Source: Puccinia triticina (taxonomy: Eukaryota; Basidiomycota; Pucciniomycetes; Pucciniales; Pucciniaceae). From it: DNA of 64,000 bases. Under the pieces are notes generated by a model. It was not told where the DNA came from and did not search any database. It saw nothing but the letters and a program-made list of their open reading frames with translations. Made by a program: the position numbers and the translations under genes. The stretch is taken from NCBI RefSeq assembly GCF_026914185.1, contig NC_070562.1, positions 1,240,001-1,304,000 of the forward strand. The letters are read 5' to 3'. Shown piece after piece: positions 20,354-32,289 of this stretch (positions are counted from its first letter, which is position 1; each line of letters begins with the position of its first letter).

Positions 20354-20706
20354 ACAAGGTACAGCTAATGCGGAAAAGCTTGCGGCCAGCTTTTAAACCG
20401 CTGATTTCAGCCTCAAAGCCTGTATGGCTCCTGTACGTCAGGAATGCCATCAGAAGAAAAACCCTATCTTCTTTGTTTTCCACTTTGGGGCCTTGAGGGC
20501 CCCACCATTGTATTCCTGGAGCAATTTTATGCCGATCCGGCCCTTCGCCGCTCTTGCCTCCCTTACCCCTTGCCCAGCCCGGCACCCATGTCAAGCACAA
20601 ACGGGTTTTGACTGCATGTACAGTGAAGCTGTACAGGCCTGTGGCTGAAATGCAGAAGTCACTTCAGCCACAAAATTTGGCAAGCTTTCCCGCATTAGCT
20701 GTACAC
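20354..20706. repeat. Inverted repeat (foldback)
   Basis: Arms GTACAGCTAATGCGG then AAAGCTTG at about 20359, and the inverse CAAGCTTTCCCGCATTAGCTGTAC ending about 20705, around a 300 bp spacer. It probably marks the ends of a MITE; no target duplication was seen. Confidence 0.6.
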
Positions 20707-21712
20707 ACTCAAGGTGCACCAGCACAGAATTTAGTCAACTGCAAGCAGTTTCTTAGAGTTTTTCTTGCAGTGCACTTAGGCCAAAACTGTGTTTGGGTAA
20801 TGGTCAAATCTGGTTCCACAACATTTGGGGATACGTATGTAACATGCTGAAAATTTCAATTTGCGTATGCATGTCACTTGTGGTGCTGTTGGGCAAAATG
20901 TGAGGCCCTAATTATAAACACTTTTTTGAGATATTTTTGAAAAGTTTTGAAACTTTTCTGAAAATGGAAATGAACTTTTTTTGGAATCTATCTCATTTCA
21001 AAAATACTGCAAAACAAATCAAGACACGCAGGAGACATGTTTAAACTTTCAAATATGAAAGAAGTACATTTTCATTTCTTTTTCTTTTCAAAATCTCATT
21101 AGTTCATTTTCAACAAAATCTTGAATTTTTGTTTATAATTGTTGCCTCATCACTCTGAAGAAAAAATCAAAGATGATCTCAAACTGGAAAAGTTTCTTGA
21201 GCCTTTTTGGTCCTTGTTTGCCTGACAAGTGAGACGACAAGTTGCGTACGTTAATCAGAAATATAAGCATATGATAGCTCGAAGCCGCTCCACTTTTTGT
21301 AAGAAAAGCGGTAGCGTAGCGGCTCTTTTTTCGACCACTGAGCATGTAACGTTAGTGACTTGTAAGTTGTTAGCCGTTTTCTCCTACGCTACGCCGCGTT
21401 ACAGCGTGTTGAGCCGGAGCGGCAGAAACCCGCGACAAAGAGCTGTGAAGCAGCGTAGCGGGCTGCGTGCGCAGCGCTAGCGCCAAACCGATAACCGCTT
21501 GCGTTACGCTACACTACGCTAACGCCAATGTTAGCGCAGCTGGCCCAGTAGTGCCCGTTGCTCATCATTTCCTCCCATTTTGGGGATGTATTTATTGCTG
21601 CATGCCTCGGGTTCCGTCTATTGAGGCACAGCTCGGAGCTGCGGACCTGGATCATCTAGGTTAGGGTTAGATGATGATACAGCAGAGATGTATATAGTTC
21701 AAACACTTCCGC

Positions 21713-22164
21713 CCCCACGTTGTTTTCTCTATTCATCTCATTACTCATATTATCATCCTCGTAACTCATTCCATTCTCACTCCGCGGTCCTCCAGGTATG
21801 CCTCATATATTCCTCTCATTGTCTTTCCTCACTTGTTTCTCACCACACTCCACTTGATTGTCCCTTAGGTGTGCCTCCACCATCTCCGCTGTCTCTGTTC
21901 GTCGTGTCACTCACACAGCATCGTCGCTGTTATAGGTTAGTATCGCTGCGTTGTTTCCTCCCCATTCATCTCATTACTCATATTATCATCCTTGTAACTC
22001 ATTCCATTCTCACTCCGCGGTCCTCCAGGTGTGCCTCCACCATCTCCGCTGTCTCTGTTCGTCGTGTCACTCACACAGCATCGTCGCTGTTATAGGTGTG
22101 CCTCCACCATCTCCGCTGTCTCTGTTCGTCGTGTCACTCACACAGCATCGTCGCTGTTATAGGT
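21713..22164. repeat. Tandem direct repeats, 66 bp unit inside a 233 bp duplication
   Basis: A unit GTGTGCCTCCACCATCTCCG...GTTATAG occurs at about 21869, 22029 and 22095. The block CATTACTCATATTATCATCC...GGTCCTCCAG occurs at about 21739 and 21973. The copies are nearly identical, so the duplication is recent. Confidence 0.8.
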
Positions 22165-22408
22165 CCCCCACTTTGGTGTCCATTACCGTCTACCAGCAGT
22201 GCTCATCGAGCTGGCTCATGTTGCCTATGGCTCCCTTGACAGTCAAGGTTTGGTTGTCAAGCCAGTCTCTTTCTTTGGAAAAATTACGTTTCACTGTCAA
22301 GGTTTCACTGTTTTCGTAATGGACTGGTTATGATTATGTAGAGAAGTGCTACTCCGTCTCTCCCCCGAGACCGAGAGCACAAACGCGACCAAGACCAGTA
22401 GGGAAGTC

Positions 22409-22418
22409 TATTATAAAT
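22409..22418 (+). promoter_or_regulatory. TATA box of the secreted-protein gene
   Basis: CTATTATAAATG lies about 115 bp before the ATG at 22530. The leader between them is rich in CAA/CTC, as usual for fungal 5' UTRs. Confidence 0.6.
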
Positions 22419-22529
22419 GAGGACTCCATCAAGCCTGCACCACGTACTCCTCTAAGCCAGCGTGTCTGTTGTACATAGCGTAACAAATAACCAACTCAAT
22501 CACTTATCAAATCTGAAATCTATTCCACA

Positions 22530-23335
22530 ATGAAAGCTACTGCATCTCTGATCTGCCTTGTTGCACTTTCCTTATCTGTGGTGACGGCTTTTGCTGATCC
22601 TCCTAAGCCTCACACGACGTGCTACGATCACTTTCTGCATACAGGTAAAAAATGTGTTTATGCTTCCGCCAACCCGAATGAACGATGCCCTCCGCCACCC
22701 GATCCTCCCAAAGCCCCTGCGACAGTTCCCCAGGTGAGTTGGATTCGTTTTCGTGAGTTGGCCATCGAGAGTGTTGTGCTAATGATGCACCCGCATACGT
22801 ATTCTTTTCTCTGTCATCGGTGTAGTTCACAGTGCAACAGGCTAGAAAGACTAAGCGCAGCGAAGACACCTTTTGGAACGCCGATATGACACCACCATAC
22901 CGGTCAGCCACTCAACTATTTTTCAGCGCTCCCCCGGGGAAGACAGCTGACTCGATTTTTGGTTTAACTTTTTTTCCTCTTGTAGGTCACCAAAGCCGTC
23001 AGGATGGTATATGTATGTTCTCTCGACCTTATTCTTGGGTCGAATTGAATCATATCAGCTGTCTGATGAAAATAATTTTCAGACCTGCCCTGAGTCTAGT
23101 AACCCAGGAGATGGATTAGGTGTATGTCTCTGGGCCGGAGCTGGCGGTAATTCTAACGGTTGGGTCAACCAGTACGTCCAAGCAGCTCTGAACATAGGTA
23201 AATGAGCGTGCTAATCTGTCCATTGCTACCACATTTTCAATATATAGGGAAAACAAATCCAACTGCGGGAAACAAATGTAAGTGTCCTCCACTGTTAGAA
23301 AGTTTTCACTTACTGTACTTTATCCAGACGACTAA
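22530..23335 (+). CDS. Small secreted protein, function unknown
   Basis: The N-terminus MKATASLICLVALSLSVVTAFA is a clear signal peptide. It is followed by a proline- and cysteine-containing mature part. Exons whose phases agree: 22530-22733, 22986-23006, 23083-23197, 23248-23277, 23328-23335 (378 nt, 125 residues). Splice sites include GTGAGT, GTATAT, GTAAAT and GTAAGT donors. The second intron region is uncertain: an alternative acceptor at 22825 exists but gives no consistent frame. Mature features are several Cys and a GVCLWAGAGGNSNGWVNQY segment. No family was recognised. In a rust, a cysteine-containing secreted protein of this size is an effector candidate, but that is inference only. 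Confidence 0.55.
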
Positions 23336-23644
23336 TTGATAGAGAAATTCAGATACATTCAAAGGAAAGGTGATGCAAAAAATCCTCATTATGCCAAAGT
23401 AATTGGTGGTAAGTCAAACACTTGTGGCCAAACCGTCTTTAAAATTCAGAATGTAAGGATAACGACTGATACTGATCTTTTAATCGTAGGCTGTGACTTT
23501 GGACCAAACATCGATGAAACAGTGGGGTGCTTCAATATTGCAGTCAATGAAGCGGTGAGCAGATTGAGTGACTCACTTCCCTTCAAGCCAACGAGCAAGT
23601 GGATTTATGAAGGTCAATTGATCAATGGTGATCCGTCTTGGTAG
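23336..23644 (+). pseudogene. Open frame continuing the secreted-protein locus
   Basis: An open stretch of about 100 codons with balanced composition (CGQTVFKIQNVRIT, IVGCDFGPNIDETVGCFNIAV) and two or three Cys. It starts directly after the stop assigned to the gene above and is not in a phase that splicing can join. It may be the ancestral C-terminal part of that protein cut off by a stop, or part of an alternative transcript. AATAAA at about 23926 could serve the locus. Confidence 0.4.
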
Positions 23645-24510
23645 CTCTTTGAGAAACTCAACCCCACCGAGGCGGAACGTAAGGATGGCGCCCTTTGCGA
23701 TGTCACCACTTGGGATTTGTGCGTCAATAGCCTTGTCCTCCTTCCTCCACATTTATCTCTTCGTTCGCTAATCTTCCCTTATCTTTCTTGAATAGCAACA
23801 ACCTTAAGGGCACTAAGCCAGAGAACGCTTCATACTGAGAGATTTCTTCCGTGTAGTCAGCCTTTCTCCTGTTCACATCTCTGTACCTTCCCCTGTTAGT
23901 TTTGTTTCCCGGTAGGAACCGATGAAATAAATCGCGTTTCTTTTTCCTCTGTTGGAAAATTTTGCATTTCTGAAACTCAAATTACTGCACCACAACTATG
24001 TTCCAATTATCACGTGAAGCAATCCATGAATTCCATGTACAGATGGCCTCGAAGAGAAGCTTAGCTAGGATTCAGGTAGCTGGGGAATTAATTAGTAACT
24101 TCTGCTTTGAGCTATGGAGGGAAATGAGTACTGTCAATGACTTCCAATTCCTAAGACAGGAGTAGAATTTAAGCTGTATGGATAATTTTCTCAACGAGGA
24201 CTGTTTGCGTCCTCATTTCATTTACATGTTGATTGACAACTGATTGGTGAAACTCAACCCTTCTTCAAAATCATAAGATTATGGGCCTGTTATTGTTCCA
24301 GAGTTTCCCAACGAAATAGTTGGGCAAAATCTGCGTTGATGTGCTGCTGAGCCTGCACCCATGTGTTCTCTGGCTCTGCCGACGCCGGCACACAAGAGCT
24401 TTGCACTTTTCGTGGTCCGCCCGGGGGATGGATGCGGGGTCCATCCGCGACACAGCCTCGGCTTCTTCAGCCTGATCAACCTCAATCCATCCCACAACCG
24501 CGCAGCCCCC
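23645..24510. other. Intergenic region
   Basis: 3' region of the secreted-protein gene followed by the CDC123 upstream region. Nothing else is recognised. The frame of CDC123 is open upstream to 24361, but the conserved protein starts after 24511. Confidence 0.6.
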
Positions 24511-26048
24511 ATGGCCGGTCCAGATCCACCGCGCACAATCGATCTACCTCCATTGACACCGACTGTTCTCCGAGCGTGTTCCTTCCAAAACTGGTATCCG
24601 TCACTCTGTCGGCATTCGTTCCGATCGACGATCATCAATCTGAACCAATCGTTCATCGATTACCTCCGCGATTCCTGTCATGGCCTCCATTTACCCGAAG
24701 AATTAGCCCCAGGCTCGAGGTACTTCTGTCTGTATCGCCTCCTCACTGTGTCACTCCTCACTTATTGGCCCACCTTCCTCGAAGCTACGAGAGCCAGCTG
24801 AGTGACTCAGAAGATGACACTGCAGAAGTTTCGTCACCTGGCTCCTCATCTTCGAGATCATCCAGCCCACCCCCGCGCTATTCTTTTCCGGAACTGACGA
24901 GGACGATTAGTGAGACGATTGAACTATACGGGGGTTCAGTGTTTCCGAAGCTGAATTGGTCAGCTCCTCAAGTTGCGCCTCATTAAAGAGCTGTAGATTC
25001 TCATGAAATCGCCTTCGAAAGCAGAAATGAGATCCAGGGATCTGATAGTTATGTCGAACTCCCTTCTTGAAACAGGACGCAGGCTTTTTGTTAGTTTCGG
25101 GCGACGGTCCACTGAGATGTCGCACCCCGATGGATGTGTACATACTGTTAAAAGGCAGTGATTGCGTTTTCCACGACCTTGATCTGCACGACAAGATCCC
25201 TCAAGCTCCGCCCGAGGATCCCTTGCCCGCCGTGCTAGTTTTACGGGAGTGGTTTAACCTCAACCCATCCCACGAATTCCGATGCTTTGTGCGAGGGCGG
25301 AAGTTGATTGGCAAGTCTTTCCTTAAAATCCATTCGAGTGCCCCCCAGCATACCGATGCTAACATTGCGACGGTTTAGCCATCTCCGCTAGATCCTCGAC
25401 GTTTTATGACTTCTTGCTTCCTCAGGGAGTAAGAAAATCAATTCTTGAAAGAATTCGCGCATTTTTTGAGGCAGTGATCTGTCCTGAATTCCACCTATCG
25501 GACTGTTAGTTTTCATCCGTGTCTCCTAAGATTGGACCCGAAGCTGAAAATCCTGACGTGCTTATCTCTGATCGTGTTTTTCATCAGTTATTTTTGATGT
25601 CTACCTAAAGAACCCCACCAAACTCGCTCCACCGTCGTCGACTTCTAAACCAAATTTAAAATTGGTCGACATCAATCCATTTGCAACCTACATTGACCCT
25701 TGTTTATTTTCGTATGAGGAACTTGAGCAATGTTGTTCAAACGCGTCTGGTGCAGCTGGCGAGCAGAAACAATCGACACAGCTGCACCAGACGACACCCT
25801 TGCTTAAACTTGTTGAATCTGAAGATCCTCATCAAAACTTTCGAGCTTCCAAGTTTCAAACGTCGAAACTCCCAGCGGAATTCGTCAACTTTTCTCAAGG
25901 TCAGTTTCTCAACCCCTCACCCACCCTCGCGATGTTAATAGCAAAAATGACTGACTTTCTTCCGTCCTTCCTATCATTTCATTTAGATCAAGGCGTCGAC
26001 CAATTATCTGATGGATTTAAGAAAATGCTAGATGCTGAGAAGCAATAG
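24511..26048 (+). CDS. CDC123: CDC123 / D123, eIF2 assembly factor
   Basis: Cdc123 is an ATP-grasp-fold cytosolic protein that promotes assembly of translation initiation factor eIF2 by acting on its gamma subunit. Six exons in one phase: 24511-24719, 24785-24971, 25076-25310, 25379-25504, 25588-25899, 25987-26048 (376 residues). Family motifs in order: CSFQNWYPSLCRHSFRS near residue 22; an acidic SDSEDD loop; FPELTRTISETIELYGG and VFPKLNWSAP; DVYILLKGSD; REWFNLNPSHEFRCFVRG; the KLIAIS strand spanning an exon join; FYDFLLP; and LVDINPF near the end. Length is near the usual 330-380. The intron at 25311-25378 begins GC, not GT. The ATG at 24511 is chosen by fit to the family; an upstream in-frame start at 24361 is less likely. 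Confidence 0.93.
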
Positions 26049-27181
26049 CAAGAAAAAGTTGTGTATTGTCTTAGATCGGATTGCTTCTCGGGGCAATTGC
26101 AATCATATTTGAGGTGACCAACCTCTACCAGCACCAGATGTGTCCACTCAACTATTGAACACCCTGATGTAGTTATGTTATCAGCATGAACACATACACA
26201 ATTCTGATTCAGGGATGTTTATCTACGGCCCTCTACTCCTCACCAATGGCTACAAAATATACCTCTACAATTCATCCTAATTACCACAGTTTTGTTTTTT
26301 GAACCTTAGGATCTTATTTCATCGTGCAAAATTTACATGATAAACATTATAACTGTCAGAATGTGACATCACAATGTCACAGTTCTCTTGGACTTCTGCT
26401 ATGCAAGGTATGATTGCTGAGTTGCATGAATGTTTAGCTTGTGAATTCATAAGCCATTTCACCTAGCTTGAAGTTGAAGTTACAATTGAGATCTACTGCA
26501 GTTTGTGAGTTTTATGAATTAAAAAGTTGTAAGTTTCTCTTGCCCAATTTCCAATAACTGAGCTGAACTATTTTTTTTTGAACATCATGATCACCACCCA
26601 ATGTCTGTTGGGACGTTAACAACATGGAGTTCTCCATTTGATTCCTGGCCTGTTGTGAATGATTTCTTAATGGGTTGTTTTTCTTGCACCGTGAATGATA
26701 TCTTGTATCAATAAGGTGTCAACTGGATTGATTGGTATAATCTAGATCACCAGGTTTCATACAAGCTGCCAGGTCAAAAGGGACAAGTGATGTACTCCAA
26801 TTTTTCCCATCAACAACTTGTGCTAAACTTCGGCAGGTCTACATAGGTTTCGGCAAGAAGCCATCCCAGTTGGGATAGGAAGCCAAGAGGTAGTATTTGG
26901 ATAGAAAAATCTCATCAGATAGTGCCAGCCAATACAAGCCTATGATTAGATTGAAAACTTGATGGACCCGGGCCAGGCGATGGGCCTGTTACCCGATGAC
27001 ACCATCACCCACCACCCGGGGTGCCGGGTGCTGAACAGCGGGTGACGAGGGCGGTGAAGCAGAGGGGGTGTCTTCGAGTCTCCTGCTGTCTCTTGACCAT
27101 CTCACATCGGCGGTCGACTCAGACAACTCCGACAAGCTCAACATTCAACTCTTCGCTCCGCACTTTCCAACAGAAATCGAG
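26049..27181. other. Intergenic region between CDC123 and the phosphatase gene
   Basis: No gene seen. A GC-rich segment at 26955-27062 (GGACCCGGGCC...CACCCGGGGTGCCGGGTG) resembles hAT subterminal repeats, but no end or target duplication was found. Upstream of the phosphatase there is no obvious TATA box. Confidence 0.55.
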
Positions 27182-29581
27182 ATGACCTCCTCCTCTCAGA
27201 ACGATTCCCAACGCGTCCAGGACTCGAACGATCCCGCCGACAACCAAGAACACCATGGTCAACCGGGTTCGCGTCTTTTTTTTCCTGATGGTTGTCGTCT
27301 GCACTCAATCTACACACCCCTTCTTGGTGGGCAAGAACCCACGAGGCAGTGCGAAGGTATCAAACGCCTGCCGTAAGAAGAACCGTCCAAAGGACTTTGA
27401 TTCATCGCGCACTTATCCCCTTCCCATATCTCAACCCAAGGGTCGAATCTAGTCTTCTAGTCCAAGGTCTCGATCGAATTTATCCAGGGTAGAATTGGCA
27501 AGACCCACTGCAGCCTCTGAAATCAATTAATTTCAAACAAATCAGAAATTCTCTATGGGCATCACAAAGTAGTTCGACTGGGACAAGAGACATCCACCCT
27601 TCCGTGTTTGGCTTCTTATTTATATTGGAGCTCAAACCCATACTGTTACGAGCTAGAAGCTCAAAGCTCTCTTGGTCAATGCATATCCAGCCCAAATCTC
27701 CGGTCTTACCGAGAGCTCTCTGGACCAATAGATATCCTATCCAGTGCCAATCTCAGTATTTAAGCATAGGAGCTCATTACAATCAATCACCTTCGCGGTT
27801 ATTCATATGAATTTACAGTAATATTAATTCAGAATTTCTCACTGGTTTTCTGATTTCGGACGTTATAACATTACTAACCCACATGAAACATTTCTTCAAA
27901 AAAATCAAAAACTGCAGAACGAGAGGGCACGCCTCCTCCCGTTCAATCCCCTGTTGCCACGACCCACTCCACAAAAGATGAGACCACAGCCGCTACCTCC
28001 CGGCGGCAACCGACTAGTCCGGACGCCAAGAGTGCCCAAGTGACTCAACTAAGGGCAGGAGAAAAATTCGTACCAGGAGTAAGTTATTTTCCCCGACTTG
28101 TTGAATTAAACGATGTGTTGAGTCATTAACCTCGATTTTCCTTATCGCCCTTTCTTTAGACGACCAATCAACATCCTCCCGTCGGCTCTTCCGCAGGCCA
28201 ATCCTTCAAAGTTGGTGTTTCGGAAGATAGGAATCGCAAGTGTAGGAGAACGATGGAAGATTCTCACTCCTTCTTGTATAGCTACGGGGGCGTCGACGGT
28301 CAAGGCTACTTTGCTGTGTTTGATGGACATGCTGGCAAGCACGCTGCTGAATGGTGCGGCCAATGGTTCCATGAAGTAAGCCATTGTCAATCTTTCTCCA
28401 CATCGTCCGAAGATCGCCAGGATGGCTGATGGATCTCATCTTTCTAACCTGCAGTATCTGCTTCACGAATTGATCAATACCCCAAGAACAACGCCAGTCC
28501 CAGATTTATTGAACTCAACGTTCCACATCGTCGACACCAAATTGTCGCAGGTCGCCGCCGAAGTTGGCACTCATTCAGGTTGCACAGCCGTTACCGCTTT
28601 CCTCAGGCTAGAATATCAGAATGGGGAGCCCGTCGGGCCAGTAGGAGCGGGCATTTCCGAGAAAGCCGTCAGTCATGTTGATCCGCATGACATAGTCGAT
28701 CAACCGTGGAAACACGAGGCGATCGCGCTCTCAGAGGCACGTGATAGCACTCAAAAGGCCGCTGAACAGCGAAAATCTACATTGGAGGAATCACAGCAGT
28801 CGAAAGGTGCTATCAAGCGAACTTTATACACTGCGAATGTAGGAGATGCAAGAGCTGTACTCTGGTTGGTACTTTTCTTTAGCTCGTTTATCAGTGATCT
28901 CAATCGGTCTTTTATACTTGCTGACGTATTTCTTGGTCGGGTTTTTTTTTCTCTAGTCGGGGCACGAAGGCGGTCAGGTTAACATATGATCATAAAGGCT
29001 CAGATCAACAAGAAGCTCAAAGAATCACCGATGCTGGTGGATACGTCATGAACAATAGGGTCAACGGTTGGTCCCTTCAGGTTGTTGTTTCCCGAAATTC
29101 ATTCTCATTTACCCACCTCACAACCTCCCTTGTTAGGCGTATTGGCGGTAACAAGATCTCTAGGCGATTCGTCCATGAAAGAGTTTGTTGTTGGATCTCC
29201 CTACACGACTGAAACGACACTCACCGCGGAAGACCAATTCTTGATCATTGCATGTGATGGGGTACGATTTGCTATTCTTCTATCAAGTCAACAGAGTCTC
29301 ATATAAAATTCCTGTTCAGTTATGGGACGTATGTGAAGATCAGGATGCAGTCAACTTGATTTTGGACGTGAAAGATCCACAGGAAGCTAGTAGAGCCCTC
29401 TTAGACCACGCACTTTCACAATTCTCAGTGAGTTTTTCTTTCGCAATACTTAAGTACCTCTCACTCCGGTTTCACTTTGGAACAAAACACTGATAATATG
29501 ATATCTCTTGCGTACTATCAGACAGACAACCTGAGCGTGATGGTTGTTAGTTTGAGACCGGTTTCATTTTTCGATGTTTGA
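27182..29581 (+). CDS. PTC1: Ptc1-like protein phosphatase 2C
   Basis: PP2C phosphatases remove phosphate from Ser/Thr using two metal ions; yeast Ptc1 damps MAP-kinase pathways. Exons with agreeing phase: 27182-27356, 27918-28078, 28160-28375, 28455-28864, 28957-29066, 29137-29261, 29320-29427, 29522-29581 (454 residues). Motifs in order: [27 protein letters not shown] (metal-binding DGHAG), [61 protein letters not shown] (metal-binding D) and TDNLSVMVV (metal-binding D of the last motif). All catalytic aspartates are present. A 60-residue charged insert (residues about 250-310) sits before NVGDARA. The first exon and its 561 bp intron are the least certain part. Confidence 0.88.
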
Positions 29582-30142
29582 AATGCAAACAGAAACGAAA
29601 AGAAAACAGGTCCATGAAAACCCCCTCCCTTCATTCTTCCCTCTGCCCATCCAAAATAAAATAAATAGCAAAAAGTAAAACACAACAGACAAGAGACAAT
29701 GGTCGTGATGAAGTGCATTTTTTCGCATATCCAATGAAGTGATCGACTTTTCATTTCGTTTTCTTTCTGTCTTCTAAAAGTCATTTTAACTTCTGATCAC
29801 TTCATAATCGGGCGCGCCTTTTATCTCTATCCAAGTCATGACTAATCAGAAGGTAGCATTTGGTCAGGATACCGAGTTTTGAACTCTTTTGCCTCGTTCT
29901 ATCCGTCTGACATTTGTATCTTCTCTTTATTTCTTAAAATTCTATGTTTTTTCTCAATAAAACTGGGAAACTCTATCCCCCCTCTCAAACATAAAAATAC
30001 GTGGTAGATGTTTTTTTTCTCTAGCTTTTACACTGTCCTGACTGTTATATACGGTTGTTCATGTCATTGATTACTAGTTGGGGATGACGGTAATCATCTT
30101 AATATCTTAATAACTGATCTGCCAAAAATGCAAGTTACAATA
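29582..30142. other. Intergenic region
   Basis: 3' flank of the phosphatase gene with several possible polyadenylation signals (AATAAAAC near 29957). No gene recognised. Confidence 0.55.
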
Positions 30143-30494
30143 GGGGGGTTCACATAGGATTTTAATAAAATTTTAAAGCTCATTTTAAGGCCTTATGAAC
30201 AATATTTTGGAAATTTTTTCGGCCCCGTTTGGAGCCGATATAATTGCGCGATATAATCTGGAAACTTGGGACATCTGATCAAGTTTTGGCGGACCTGATC
30301 AGATGTCACATAGGATGTCATGCAAAAAAACTCATGTATTGCCTGGATTGTATTGGCTCCAATCGGGGCCTTAAGCTGTTCACATTTGGGTGTTCCTTGG
30401 CAATCAGAACAACTTCTATGTTTGCTAAAAATTGGTTCACAAAGTCCTTAAAATGGGCTCTAAAGTTTTATTAAAATCCTATTGTGAACCCCCC
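30143..30494. mobile_element. MITE with TA target duplication
   Basis: Inverted ends GGGGGGTTCACATAGGATTT at the left and the matching inverse ending GAACCCCCC at the right, flanked by TA. The 352 bp element carries a second inverted-repeat element inside (30221-30370). The TA duplication points to a Tc1/mariner-like superfamily. Confidence 0.75.
30221..30370. mobile_element. Nested 150 bp MITE, GGCCCCGTTTGG ends
   Basis: Ends GGCCCCGTTTGGAGCCGATA and the inverse TATTGGCTCCAATCGGGGCC. The same end motif, GGCCCCGTTTGGCACCGATA, bounds the large foldback at 44158-47242, so the two belong to one family. Confidence 0.65.
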
Positions 30495-30521
30495 TAATAT
30501 ACTGGTCCGTCACTTTTGAAT

Positions 30522-30626
30522 AAATCTGGAATTTCGGATTTTGCAGGGAAATCTAAACTTTGGAACTCTGGATCACTTTGGGATCTTTGGGGACCTAGAT
30601 TTCCCTGCAAAATCTGAAATCTGGCG
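30522..30626. repeat. Short foldback
   Basis: Arms GATTTTGCAGGGAAATCT and AGATTTCCCTGCAAAATC around a 50 bp spacer. Probably a tiny MITE or a remnant. Confidence 0.6.
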
Positions 30627-31150
30627 GCTCAGATCTGACAGGAAGTCATCCACTAGGCAGGAAAATTCATGGCTGCAGCCCTCCATTCATAAAATTTGAA
30701 CACCCATGGGCTGACCTGGCTACATTACTCGGAGCCCATGGGCCAACCCAAGCCCAGCCTGAATACAGCTTTCTGGGCCATTGGCTGGGCAGAGCTTTGG
30801 CTCATTTTGAACCAGCCCACCTTTCAAAATGGGCTGGGTCCGGACAGTGATTTTGGGCCCAAGCCCGGCCCACTTGCAACCTGAGCATGAGTAGACAAAA
30901 TCAGCAGTCAATTTTTGCCAATGCAAACCTCCCTATTGTATTTGGTTTGAAATAGGACAAGACGAGCTGGGCCAGCTGTACCCACAGTGTGGGTTTAGTT
31001 CCATGGATGGTTTAGGCTTGGGTTTGCGGTGAATGGTGTTGGAATTGCAGGTTGGGGGAGCATTGGGATTAAGGAGCAAATTGGGCTTATATTTCACACC
31101 AGCCATTTGTGTTTACTTTCCCAGCCAAGATTTTGACTTTGAGGCAATTC
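30627..31150. other. Intergenic, with GGGCC/GGCCC-rich segment
   Basis: At 30700-30885 there are many GCCCATGGGC, AAGCCCAGCC and GGGCTGGG motifs, as in hAT subterminal regions. The right edge, GGCCCACTTGCAACCTGA, could be an element end, but the other end is missing. No gene. Confidence 0.5.
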
Positions 31151-32289
31151 TCTCCCTGTAGAGATGGCCATTGGGTACCTGGCACCGCTTGGCGGGTACC
31201 CGCCACTGCTCTCCAGTACCCGTTGGCGGGTGCCGGGTACGTGATTTTGGCTGAAAAACCATAGGGTACCCGTCTTTTTCAGGCGTAGTCATGCACTGCG
31301 CGCAGGGCCAAGCGCACCTCAGGGCTTCCCCATGCACAGCACCAACCCCCGGTCCATGCACCCAGGTCCCAGACTCCCAGCCACCACCGCTACCGGCAGC
31401 CCAAAGACAACTACTGCAATGAAACAGCCACAAAAGAGACCACACCAACGTTTGAATTCACACTCCCCTCCGCCGCAGGAATCTTTGAATTCTAAGACGC
31501 AATCAACCCAAGATGCCAAAGTTGTTGACTTGGAAATTGAGACCATCAACCCCACTTCTGATAAGTCAAAAGCCCCTCCAAATAGCAAGCCTAATTCCAG
31601 TGTGCCTCGGGAACTCACTGACAAGGAGGAGCTTTGTAAGCTTGCGTCTCTTTAATTAATCTTCCTTGTATATCTCCATCTGAAATTCTCCCTCATAGGT
31701 TGAGCACAAAGGACGGCCACAATTGGCACCAGCCCGGCTTATGCCAGCTATGACACACCAGAACTCTCAAACCAACTCGACAAAAGGGGATGGTGCATGA
31801 TTGCATATCCATGCAAGAAGTGAGACTTCATTTCATAATACTCAGCACCATGAACTATTTTGCTGACAGTTATTCCTGAACTCAACACAGTTGCAGCTCA
31901 AAAATCAACCGGCCGACTTATGATTTGTCTTGCAGCAACCTATTGAAGCACGCAGCAGGATGCATGAATAAGCTCTGTGAGACCGCTAGCAATCACACTC
32001 TGGCCAGTCTTGGTGTCTCTGGAACAGGAGATATAGACCCAAAAGAGATGAGATTCTTTGTCAATCTCTTTCATTATTTCTAATCATTCATTATTTTGTC
32101 TTTTGGCTATCCAGGTACACCAACTCTGTGCAATTTGGTGTGCTGAGGCAGAACATCCCTTTTCAGTGTTTTCAGAAAAGTCTCACAAGCAGATTCTTCA
32201 TCCGGTGATTGTTAAAAACTTGCCTTCTCCAAAGGTAGTTTCCCAATGTGGTAGACGGAAAAGTGAAAAATCAACAGTTTTTTCTCATA

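Larger units (their letters stand above)
20239..22408. other. Repeat-rich stretch without a recognised gene
   Basis: Holds a foldback (20354-20706); an AT-rich segment (20930-21130); a GC-rich segment at 21230-21560 with many inverted GCGTAGCG/CGCTACGC motifs, MITE-like but with no clear ends; and a tandem duplication (21713-22164). Nothing coding could be supported. Confidence 0.55.

Noticed and set aside
21688..22319. Ser/His-rich repeat protein
   Set aside because: It arises from recent tandem DNA repeats, with no start context, signal or family motif.
26955..27062. hAT end near the phosphatase gene
   Set aside because: GC-rich motifs are present, but there is no TAGAGAT end and no 8 bp duplication.
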